Shown: positions 16,523 to 24,043 of the stretch, in pieces
Numbering within the stretch: position 1 is the first letter of the stretch
How the letters are laid out: each line of letters begins with the position of its first letter
Assembly: GCA_048498135.1 (NCBI GenBank)
Contig: JBEHYO010000008.1
Span: 1 to 64,000, forward strand
DNA: 64,000 bases
Source: Dokdonella_A sp937902695
GTDB taxonomy: Bacteria > Pseudomonadota > Gammaproteobacteria > Xanthomonadales > Rhodanobacteraceae
Direction of reading: 5' to 3'
Notes under the pieces: model-generated
The model's database searches: none
Told to the model about the DNA's origin: nothing
The model's input: only the letters and a program-made list of their open reading frames with translations
Translations under genes and position numbers: made by a program

Positions 16523-19401
16523 GCACGGCCGCCGTCGATTCCCGCAGCCCGGCCGAAGCCGGCTATTTCGGACCGCCGGAACGCGCCCGCTTCGGCTGGC
16601 TGCACCGTCCGGCGACGAGCGCGCGCGTCGGCGTCGTCATCGTGCCGCCGTTCGGCTACGAAGCGGTCTGCGCGGCGCGCTCGCTGCGGCATCTCGCCGA
16701 CGACGCGGCGCGTGCCGGCCTGATCGCGCTGCGCTTCGATCCCGACGGCACCGGCGACAGTGCCGGCGACGATCTCGATCCGGCGCGGCTCGAGCACTGG
16801 CTCGACAGCATCGACGACGCCTGCGCGCTCGTGCGACGCGCGGGCGCCGAGCGCATCGTGCTGGCCGGCGTGCGCCTCGGCGCACTGCTCGCGGCGACAT
16901 GCGCCGCGCGTCGCGACGACATCGCAGGCGTCGTCGCGATCGCCGCGGTGCCGACGGGCAAGGCGCTGCTCCGCGAAGGCAGCGCGCTGCAGCTCGCGCT
17001 GGGACTCGCGCCGCCGCCGCCGGGCGCCGAGATGCGCGAGCGCGAAGTCGTCGGCTTCGCGATCTCCGACGAGACGTGGGAAGCGATCGGCGCGCTCGAC
17101 ATGAAGGCGTCGACGCGGGCGCCGGCGCCGCGCATGCTGCTGATCGATCGCGACGACCGGCCGCCGAATGACGCGTGGGCCGCGCACCTGCGCGCGCTGC
17201 CGGTCGAGGTCACGCAGCTGCGGCTGCCGGGCTATGTCGACATGACGCTCGATCCGCATCGCACGGTCGTGCCGACCGCGATCATCGAGGCGACCGTCGC
17301 GTTCGCGCGCTCGTTCGCGAGCGGCGGCGACGCGCCGGCTCCGATGGAACCGGTGCTGCGCAAGAGCATGTCGATCCGGCGCGGCGCGGCCGACGTGCGC
17401 GAGGAAGCGGTCTGGCTCGATCCGCATCTCTTCGCGATCGCGGCGCGCCCGGCGGCAGCGCCGACGCGCGCGGTGATCCTGCTCAATGCCGGCGCCGTCG
17501 GACGCATCGGGCCGAACCGGCTCTATGTCGAGCTTTGCCGGCGCTTCGCCGACGAAGGCGCGCTCGCGATCCGCTGCGATCTTTCCGGCATCGGCGACAG
17601 CCTGCCGCGCGAGGGCGAAAACGAGAACGTCGTCTATCACGGCCGCGCGATCGACGACGTCGCCGCCGCGGTCCGCTGGGCGCAGGCGGCCGGCGCGCGC
17701 GAGATCGTGGTGGCGGGACTCTGCTCGGGCGCCTATCACGCGCTGCGCGCCGCGCTCGCCGGGCTTCCGATCGACACGATCGTCGTGATCAATCCGCTGA
17801 CGTTCCACTACGTGCCGGGCGCGCCGCTCGACGTCGCGGCATTCCGCATCACCGCCGACGCCGCGCGCTACCGCAAGTCGGTGACCAGCGGGGCGTCGTG
17901 GCGAAAGCTGCTGCGCGGCGAGGTCAAGCTGTCGCGCATCGCGACCGTTCTCTGGCACAGCGTGCGGGGCCGCGTCGTGAACACGGCGAAGAACGTGCTG
18001 CGCGCGCTCCACGTTCCGTTGCGCGACGATCTCGGCAGCGAGCTCGATACGCTGGCGCGCCGCGGTGTCGCGATCCGCTTCGTCTTCGCGGACGAAGATC
18101 CGGGCCGCGCGATGCTCCACGACGAAGGCGGCCCGGTCGTCGAGCGGCTCGCCGCGCGCGGCAAGCTGGCGATCCGCACGATCGGGGGCGCCGATCACAC
18201 GTTCACGCCGCGCTGGACGCACGCCGCGCTGCTCGACGCGGTGCGAGGCGCCGCGTCGCGCGAGCAAGCGAACGTCGCTCTTCCGCCGGAGAAACCGTCA
18301 CAACAGCACGTCCGCGCGCTCGACGGCCTGCGCGGCATCGCGATCCTGCTCGTGCTGCTGCACGGCTTCGACATGATCCGCGACACGAACGGCGCCTCGC
18401 GCGCGGTCGATCTCCTGTTCGACCTCGGCTGGGTCGGCGTGCAGCTCTTCTTCGTGCTGTCGGGCTATCTCATCACCGGCATCCTGCTCGACACGCGCCG
18501 CGCGGCGACCTATTACCGGAGCTTCTTCCTGCGGCGCTTCCTGCGCATCTTTCCGCTCTACTACGGCGTGCTCATCGTCGCGTTCGCGATTCTTCCGTGG
18601 TTCCTCGCGATGCCGCCGGGGCATGGCGATCATCAGGTCTGGCTGTGGACGTACCTCGCGAACTACGTCGCGCCGTTCGGGTACAGCGAGCCCGCGTTTC
18701 CGCACTTCTGGTCGCTCTGCGTCGAGGAGCAGTTCTACCTCGTCTGGCCGTTTCTCGTCAGGCGCGGCGGATCGCGCGGCGTGCTGGCCTTCAGCGCGCT
18801 CCTGATCGCGCTCGGCGTGGCGTGCCGGATCTTCGCGCGGCTTCATTTCGGCGAGCCGACCGGTCACGAGATCGCCTACATGGCGACGCCGTGCCGCGCC
18901 GACGCGCTCGCGATCGGCGCGCTCGCCGCGCTCGCGGTACGCAACGAGCGCATCGCGGGCATGCTGCGCGGATTCGGATCGGGCACGCTGCTCGCGGCGG
19001 GCCTCGCGATCGCCGCCGCGGGCGGGCTCGGCGGCGGCATCGGCCGCGTCACGTTCGGCATGCAGACGTTCGGCTATCCGCTGATCGCGCTCGGCTTCGC
19101 GCTCGTGCTGCTCGCAGCGTTGCGCCAGGAGAGTCCGGCCGCGCGAGTCCTCGGCACACCGCTGCTGCGACGCTGCGGCACCTACAGCTACGGCATGTAC
19201 GTCTTCTACGCGCCGCTGCATCTGTTCGTCGGCTTGCCGCTGCTGGCACGGCTCGGCCATCCGCCGAGCTTCGTCGAGAGCGTCGCCTACGAAGCCGTGG
19301 CGATCGCCGCGACGTTCGCGCTCGGCGCGCTTTCGTATCACCTCTACGAGAAGCGCTTTCTCGATCTCAAGGCGCGCGTCGCTCCGGTCGGTGCGTCATG
19401 A
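16519..19401 (+). CDS. Fusion protein: two alpha/beta-hydrolase domains plus acyltransferase-3 membrane domain
   Basis: 960 residues in one continuous frame. Residues about 30-275 form an alpha/beta-hydrolase domain (A-L-R-F-D-P-D-G-T-G-D-S) but the nucleophile elbow reads G-V-R-L-G with Arg119 in place of Ser. Residues about 300-585 form a second one (I-R-C-D-L-S-G-I-G-D-S), whose elbow is G-L-C-S-G with Cys402 at the nucleophile position and a possible His in G-G-A-D-H-T-F. From residue 595 on, an OafA/YrhL-like acyltransferase-3 domain starts (R-A-L-D-G-L-R-G-I-A, catalytic His615) with about ten membrane helices. Such enzymes move acyl groups across the inner membrane to glycans. The fusion would join handling of a thioester or ester with membrane transfer. 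Start overlaps the GH2 stop by ATGA. Confidence 0.85.
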   Translation: MSTAAVDSRSPAEAGYFGPPERARFGWLHRPATSARVGVVIVPPFGYEAVCAARSLRHLADDAARAGLIALRFDPDGTGDSAGDDLDPARLEHWLDSIDDACALVRRAGAERIVLAGVRLGALLAATCAARRDDIAGVVAIAAVPTGKALLREGSALQLALGLAPPPPGAEMREREVVGFAISDETWEAIGALDMKASTRAPAPRMLLIDRDDRPPNDAWAAHLRALPVEVTQLRLPGYVDMTLDPHRTVVPTAIIEATVAFARSFASGGDAPAPMEPVLRKSMSIRRGAADVREEAVWLDPHLFAIAARPAAAPTRAVILLNAGAVGRIGPNRLYVELCRRFADEGALAIRCDLSGIGDSLPREGENENVVYHGRAIDDVAAAVRWAQAAGAREIVVAGLCSGAYHALRAALAGLPIDTIVVINPLTFHYVPGAPLDVAAFRITADAARYRKSVTSGASWRKLLRGEVKLSRIATVLWHSVRGRVVNTAKNVLRALHVPLRDDLGSELDTLARRGVAIRFVFADEDPGRAMLHDEGGPVVERLAARGKLAIRTIGGADHTFTPRWTHAALLDAVRGAASREQANVALPPEKPSQQHVRALDGLRGIAILLVLLHGFDMIRDTNGASRAVDLLFDLGWVGVQLFFVLSGYLITGILLDTRRAATYYRSFFLRRFLRIFPLYYGVLIVAFAILPWFLAMPPGHGDHQVWLWTYLANYVAPFGYSEPAFPHFWSLCVEEQFYLVWPFLVRRGGSRGVLAFSALLIALGVACRIFARLHFGEPTGHEIAYMATPCRADALAIGALAALAVRNERIAGMLRGFGSGTLLAAGLAIAAAGGLGGGIGRVTFGMQTFGYPLIALGFALVLLAALRQESPAARVLGTPLLRRCGTYSYGMYVFYAPLHLFVGLPLLARLGHPPSFVESVAYEAVAIAATFALGALSYHLYEKRFLDLKARVAPVGAS

Positions 19402-20090
19402 AGCGCCCCGAGCGGCGCGTTTCGCTCGGCGGTCTCGACGCGATCGTCGTCGGCAGTCTGCCGGCGTCGACCGTCGTCGTCGTGCTGCACGGGCGGCTCA
19501 TGTACGCGACCGATCTTGCGCCGTTCGCGCATTCGCTCGATCTCGACGCCACGTTCGTCATTCCGGATGCACCGATCGAGGCCGAGCCGCGCGGTCGCTG
19601 CTGGTGGCCGTCGGATGCCGAGGAGCGCGCGCGGCGCGGCGGCCCCATCGATCTCTTCGCCCTCGATCCGCCGGGACGCGCCGACGCCCGCGCGGCGCTC
19701 GGTGCCCTCTGTCGCGAGATCGCGGAGGACGTCCCGCTCGCGCTCGTCGGCTTTTCGCAGGGCGGCATGCTCGCGATGGACTACGTACTGCACGGCGGGC
19801 GCGCCGACGCCCTGGCGCTCCTTTCCTCGTCGAGGATCGCCTATGCGGACTGGCTGCCGCGCCTCGGCGCGCTGGCCGGCAAGCCCGTGCTGGTCGCGCA
19901 CGGCCACGACGACATCGAGCTGCCGTTCGCGGCCGGGCTCGCGCTTCGCGATGCGGCCGCGGCGGGCGGCGCCGAGACTGAATGGCTCGCGTTCGAGGGC
20001 GGCCACGTGATTCCGCTCGTCGTCTGGCGGGCCCTGCGCCGATTCCTGCGCGCGCACGACTTCGACGCGCGGCGCGCGTCATCGCCATGA
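19398..20090 (+). CDS. Carboxylesterase/phospholipase-type alpha/beta hydrolase
   Basis: 230 residues, start overlapping the fusion gene stop (ATGA). It shows the short esterase layout: L-H-G-R-L-M-Y near residue 32, G-F-S-Q-G-G with Ser120 as nucleophile, H-G-H-D-D-I-E-L-P-F (acid residue loop) and G-G-H-V-I-P near 207 as catalytic His. So, unlike the two hydrolase domains of the fusion, its triad looks intact. Family members hydrolyse carboxyl esters or thioesters of small substrates. As last gene of the operon it may release product from the carrier protein or proofread mis-loaded carriers; that is inference. No signal peptide is visible. Confidence 0.85.
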   Translation: MKRPERRVSLGGLDAIVVGSLPASTVVVVLHGRLMYATDLAPFAHSLDLDATFVIPDAPIEAEPRGRCWWPSDAEERARRGGPIDLFALDPPGRADARAALGALCREIAEDVPLALVGFSQGGMLAMDYVLHGGRADALALLSSSRIAYADWLPRLGALAGKPVLVAHGHDDIELPFAAGLALRDAAAAGGAETEWLAFEGGHVIPLVVWRALRRFLRAHDFDARRASSP

Positions 20091-20120
20091 CCTTATACTG
20101 GCCCGATGCGAGGGGATGTC

Positions 20121-20864
20121 ATGTCGGTGCCGACTGACTTTCTGCGGCTCTATCAGGAACTCGGAATCGCGCCCGGCGCGAACATCGAGGAGATCAAGCG
20201 CGCCTATCGGCGGCGCGTGTCCGAGCTGCATCCCGATCGTCCCGGCCACCTGCTGTCGGCGAGCACCGAGGAGGCCGCGGCGCGGCTCCAGCAGATCACG
20301 GCGTACTACAACGCGGCGCTGCAGTTCCACCGCCAGCATGGCCGGCTGCCCGGTTCGATCGTGCGAGCGCGCAACGCCACACCCACCGAAGGCGCGCCGA
20401 CGCCCGCGCGCGACGAGATTTCGCCGTCGACCGGTTCGCGCACGCGGCTCTACGTGATCGTCGCGATCCTGATCGTGGCGGCGCTCGCGTGGTTCGCATC
20501 CTCCGACACGTCCGACGCGCCGGGCATCGATACGCCGGCCAGCCTCGAACGTGCGGCAGCGACGAAAACGGCGACGCCGGTGCCGACCGAGGACGCTTCG
20601 ACACCCGTCGAGGACGCCAGCGACGTCCCCGCGCACGACTCGCCGCAGCCCGGACCGCACGAGCTCGACATCGGCCTGACCGTCGAGGAAGTGTCGCGCA
20701 TCGAGGACGTGCCGGTGACGCACGACGATCAGCGCTGGGACTATGGTCCGTCCTGGATCATGTTCGATCGCGGCAAGGTCGTCGACTGGTACAGCTCGCC
20801 GCTGCGCCCGCTCCGCCACGCGACCATGCATCCGCGGCCGCGCGCGCACGAACGCGAGCCCTGA
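20121..20864 (+). CDS. DnaJ-domain protein with single membrane helix
   Basis: 247 residues from the ATG at 20121, which has AGGGG at good distance (the ATG at 20106 has none). Residues about 6-75 form a J domain with helix II K-R-A-Y-R-R-R-V-S and H-P-D at 37-39. A Thr/Pro-rich linker leads to one hydrophobic helix at about 110-126. The C-terminal part contains D-I-G-L-T-V-E-E-V and R-W-D-Y-G-P-S-W-I-M-F-D, a short lipoprotein-like module found in other J proteins of Xanthomonadales. J proteins stimulate Hsp70 ATPase; this one would recruit DnaK to the membrane. The gene is 30 bases after the operon end and could be read through from it. Confidence 0.85.
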   Translation: MSVPTDFLRLYQELGIAPGANIEEIKRAYRRRVSELHPDRPGHLLSASTEEAAARLQQITAYYNAALQFHRQHGRLPGSIVRARNATPTEGAPTPARDEISPSTGSRTRLYVIVAILIVAALAWFASSDTSDAPGIDTPASLERAAATKTATPVPTEDASTPVEDASDVPAHDSPQPGPHELDIGLTVEEVSRIEDVPVTHDDQRWDYGPSWIMFDRGKVVDWYSSPLRPLRHATMHPRPRAHEREP

Positions 20865-21065
20865 GCGCCGCTCATCGCGGATTCCGGCCGCCGCCGGAGT
20901 GCACCCGTAGCGCGAACGACACCGTCCCCGACGAGGACGGCCGCGCTTCCTGTCCAGAAAGCTTGTCAGCGACGGCAACCGCCCAGGCATGTCGGCCAGC
21001 ACCGGGAGATCGCCGGGTGCTTCGATGCCTGCGACGCCTGCCATCGCCGATTCGGAAGGCGAATC

Positions 21066-22274
21066 ATGACGACGACGACACACCGCACGCCCGCGATCGT
21101 CTGGGGCCGCGGCGCGACCGCACTGGGAATCCTGCGCTGCCTCCACCTCGCGAACATTCCGGCCTTCGTGGCGGGCCCGCCGCGCGACGCGGTGGCGGCC
21201 TCGCGCTTCTACCGTCCGATCCCGGGCGCGAATCCGTGGCACGGCACGCTCGACGCCGGCGCCCGCGACGCGCTGCGCGCGCTGCCGTTCGACGCAGCGG
21301 TCGTGATCCCGAGCGCGGACGACACGGCGCTCTGGCTTTCGGATATCCCGGCGAGCGATCTTGCCCGGCGCGTGCGCGTCAGCACGAGCCCGCGCGCCGC
21401 GCTGGAAATCCTGCAGGACAAGACGAAGTTCGCCGCATTCCTGCGCAACACGGACATCCCGCATCCGCGCACGTTCATGATCGAATCGGTCGAGGACATC
21501 GCCGCGATTCCATACGAGGAGCTCGACAGCACGTTCCTCAAGCCCGCCAACTCGCAGACGTTCAGCGACATCACCGGCGCCAAGGCGCTGCGCGTCTCGA
21601 GCCGCGACGAGCTGGCGCGGATCTGGGCACAGCTCGACGGACAGGGCTTCACGCTGATGGCGCAGGAGTACGTGCCGGGACCGCCCTCGAACCACTATTT
21701 CGTCGACGGCTTCCGCGACGCACGAGGCCGCATCGCGGGCCTCTTCGCCCGCCGCCGCCTGCGCATGCATCCGGCCGACTTCGGCAACAGCTCGTATTGC
21801 CGCAGCATCCCGCTGGACGAGATACCGGCGGCGGTCGACAGCATCGTCGAGCTGGTCACGACGCTCGGCTATCGCGGCATCTTCAGCGCCGAGTTCAAGC
21901 GCGATGCGCGCGACGGGACGTTCCGCATCATCGAGGTCAACACGCGTGCGTGGACCTATGTCGAGTTCGCGGCGCGCTGCGGCGTGAACGTGTGCGCGAT
22001 GGCCTACGACGACGCGCTGGACCGCGCGGTGGCGCCGGCACCGAAGGCGTATGCCGTGGGCGAAGGCTGCGTCGACTTCCATCGCGACGTGAACGCGGTC
22101 ATGAACGGCGCCGCGGGCAATTCGCTGCCGACGATCCTCTGGCAATGGGCGCGCGCCCATTTCCACACGTTCCGGCTGGACGATCCGGGGCCGGGGATCT
22201 TCGCCGCGCGCCAGATCCTGTCCGAGCGTCGCGAGCGTCGGGCGCGGAAGGAATCAGCCGCCGTGATGCAATAG
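21066..22274 (+). CDS. ATP-grasp carboxylate-amine ligase-like protein
   Basis: 402 residues from ATG with GGAAGG upstream. N-terminal Rossmann-like preATP-grasp domain (A-I-V-W-G-R-G-A-T-A-L-G), central ATP-grasp with L-Q-D-K-T-K-F at about 118, F-L-K-P-A-N-S, V-P-G-P-P-S-N-H, and the Mg-binding end F-R-I-I-E-V-N-T-R-A. ATP-grasp enzymes of this kind join a carboxylate, via acyl phosphate, to an amine. It resembles the ATP-grasp proteins of exopolysaccharide and exosortase clusters. Given the neighbours, an amide link of an amino acid to an amino sugar is one possibility, but substrates cannot be read from the sequence. It converges on the sugar transferase gene with only 11 bases between. 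Confidence 0.82.
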   Translation: MTTTTHRTPAIVWGRGATALGILRCLHLANIPAFVAGPPRDAVAASRFYRPIPGANPWHGTLDAGARDALRALPFDAAVVIPSADDTALWLSDIPASDLARRVRVSTSPRAALEILQDKTKFAAFLRNTDIPHPRTFMIESVEDIAAIPYEELDSTFLKPANSQTFSDITGAKALRVSSRDELARIWAQLDGQGFTLMAQEYVPGPPSNHYFVDGFRDARGRIAGLFARRRLRMHPADFGNSSYCRSIPLDEIPAAVDSIVELVTTLGYRGIFSAEFKRDARDGTFRIIEVNTRAWTYVEFAARCGVNVCAMAYDDALDRAVAPAPKAYAVGEGCVDFHRDVNAVMNGAAGNSLPTILWQWARAHFHTFRLDDPGPGIFAARQILSERRERRARKESAAVMQ

Positions 22275-22285
22275 GCCGCCGCCGC

Positions 22286-23686
22286 TCAGCGGGCGCCGCG
22301 TCCGAACAGGACGACTTCGAACGTCTGGATCAGGATCAGGATGTCGAACAGGAGATTGTTGTTCTTGACGTAGAAGAGGTCGTACTTGAGCTTTTCCTCG
22401 GCGTCGGCTTCCGACGCGCCGTACGGATAGCGCAGTTGCGCCCAGCCGGCGAGGCCGGGCTTCACGCAATGGCGCAGGTTGTAGTAGCGGATCTTCGTCG
22501 CGAGGTCGGCGACGAACTGCGGCCGCTCGGGCCTCGGTCCGATGACGCTCATGTCGCCGCGCAGGATGTTCCAGAGCTGCGGCAGCTCGTCGAGGCGCAG
22601 GCGCCGGATGACGCGGCCGACGCGCGTCACGCGATCGTCGCTCTTGGTCGCCCAGCGCGCGACGCCGTCGCGCTCCGCGTCGGTGCGCATGCTGCGGAAC
22701 TTGATCAGCTTGAACGGCACGCTGCGCTCGCCGACGCGCTCCTGCCGGTACAGGATCGGCTGGCCCTTGCCGGATTCGAAGCGGATCGCGAGCGCGACGG
22801 CCAGCATGAACGGCCAGGTCAGCAGCAACAGCACCGACGCCGCCAGGAGATCGAAGCCGCGCTTGGTCATGCGCCGGAGCGGCGTCGTGTCGAAGCCGCG
22901 CGAATAGACGAGCCACGACGGTTCGGCCAGCGTCAGCTTGACCTTGCCCGATTCGCGCTCGAAGAAGGTCACGAGCTCGGTGATGTCGATGCCGGACTGC
23001 TTGCAGCGCAGCAGCTCCTCCATCGGCAGGCCGCCGCGCCGCTCGTCCGGGCCGACCACGATCTCGTTGATCTGGTGACGCTCGGCCCATGCGTCGATCG
23101 GTCCGTTGAGGTCGACGATCCGATCGGCCGGCACCTCGATCCTGCTCTCGCCGAGGTTGGCGAAGCCGACGATCGTGAAGCCGCGCCGGTCCGCGCGCCG
23201 GCGCATGCGCTGCAGGATCAGGTGGGCGCGTGAGCCGACGCCGAGGATCAGGATGCGCCGTCGCATCGCTTCGGCGTCCACCGTATGCAGGAACGCGAGG
23301 CGGAACAGCGACACGAACACGAAGCCGAGCAGCAGCGCGATGCCGAGCGCGCCGCGGCCGATCTTGAACTGCGGGATCACGTAGTAGCAGATGATCAGCG
23401 CGATGCTGCCGAGCACGAGCCCGACGATCTGGCGCGTCATCACGCCGAACCACGAGTCGCGCAGGTGCATCTGGTAGAGGCCCAGCGCGGCCATGCCGAG
23501 CACGATCATGGCGGCGAACGCGAAACCGCGGGGCAAGAGGTGCACGGAAAGATCGTCGAGCTGATCCCACGCGCCCTTGGCGCGGATATGCGCGGCCAGC
23601 CAGAACGCGAGCGTGAGCAGCAGGAACTCGCAAACGCCGAGCACAAGCAGCCAGCGGCGCGTTTGATGGCGCAGGAATCGCAGCAT
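22286..23686 (-). CDS. Undecaprenyl-phosphate sugar phosphotransferase (exopolysaccharide initiation)
   Basis: 466 residues from the ATG at 23686, preceded by a G-rich Shine-Dalgarno; it aligns with the M-L-R-F start of the EPS sugar-transferase (TIGR03013-like) family. An in-frame ATG at 23794 would give 502 residues. Residues about 12-125 hold four membrane helices, followed by a Rossmann-like CoA-binding-type region (R-R-I-L-I-L-G-V-G-S) and the bacterial sugar transferase domain: R-G-F-D-L-L-A-A-S, K-F-R-S-M-R-T-D-A-E and R-L-D-E-L-P-Q-L-W-N-I-L-R-G-D-M-S. It loads the first sugar phosphate on undecaprenyl phosphate. This makes it the priming enzyme for the polymer whose other genes lie at 1-5.8 kb. 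Confidence 0.9.
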   Translation of the reverse strand: MLRFLRHQTRRWLLVLGVCEFLLLTLAFWLAAHIRAKGAWDQLDDLSVHLLPRGFAFAAMIVLGMAALGLYQMHLRDSWFGVMTRQIVGLVLGSIALIICYYVIPQFKIGRGALGIALLLGFVFVSLFRLAFLHTVDAEAMRRRILILGVGSRAHLILQRMRRRADRRGFTIVGFANLGESRIEVPADRIVDLNGPIDAWAERHQINEIVVGPDERRGGLPMEELLRCKQSGIDITELVTFFERESGKVKLTLAEPSWLVYSRGFDTTPLRRMTKRGFDLLAASVLLLLTWPFMLAVALAIRFESGKGQPILYRQERVGERSVPFKLIKFRSMRTDAERDGVARWATKSDDRVTRVGRVIRRLRLDELPQLWNILRGDMSVIGPRPERPQFVADLATKIRYYNLRHCVKPGLAGWAQLRYPYGASEADAEEKLKYDLFYVKNNNLLFDILILIQTFEVVLFGRGAR

Positions 23687-24043
23687 CCGCCCCCCCAGGG
23701 TGCGCGGGACCGACACCAGGTCGACCGCGTGGGAGAGTATCTCCGATTGCCCGGGTGGTGATTCGACCACCGGGGTTGACGAGTCCTGAGCCATGCGAGG
23801 TTGCGCCACCTTTAGGGCGATCCCCGCCTGCCGGCCAGATGCCGGTCCGAGCGAATCCGCGGGGAGCAGCATAATCGCCAACTCGGCGTGTAGGGATTGT
23901 GAGAAATCGCCACGGGCTTGCCACCCGAAAGCGTTATGATTGCGGGTCTTAACGGGCGCTTCTTACGTCAAACCTGCGAAGGCCGGTCGCCGATCAGATG
24001 AGACCGGCCGATGCCCGCCCAGTATCGCCGAGGGTCATGAACG
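23687..24043. promoter_or_regulatory. Divergent region before glmS with leader stem-loop
   Basis: About 350 bases with no gene apart from the possible N-terminal extension of the sugar transferase. TATGAT at 23935-23940 is the likely -10 box of glmS, giving a leader of roughly 100 bases. Within this leader GGCCGGTC (23981-23988) and GACCGGCC (24002-24009) form an eight-base-pair stem with a 13-base loop. I see no match to the glmS ribozyme core, which occurs in Gram-positive bacteria. Confidence 0.4.
23981..24009 (+). promoter_or_regulatory. Stem-loop in glmS leader
   Basis: A perfect eight-base-pair GC-rich inverted repeat (GGCCGGTC/GACCGGCC) with a 13-base loop lies 35 bases before the glmS start codon. 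It is not followed by a T run, so it is not a standard terminator. It could be a protein-binding site or mRNA structure affecting glmS translation. Confidence 0.45.

Noticed and set aside
23981..24043. glmS ribozyme
   Set aside because: The stem-loop is too small and the ribozyme core was not recognisable; the group is not known to use it.
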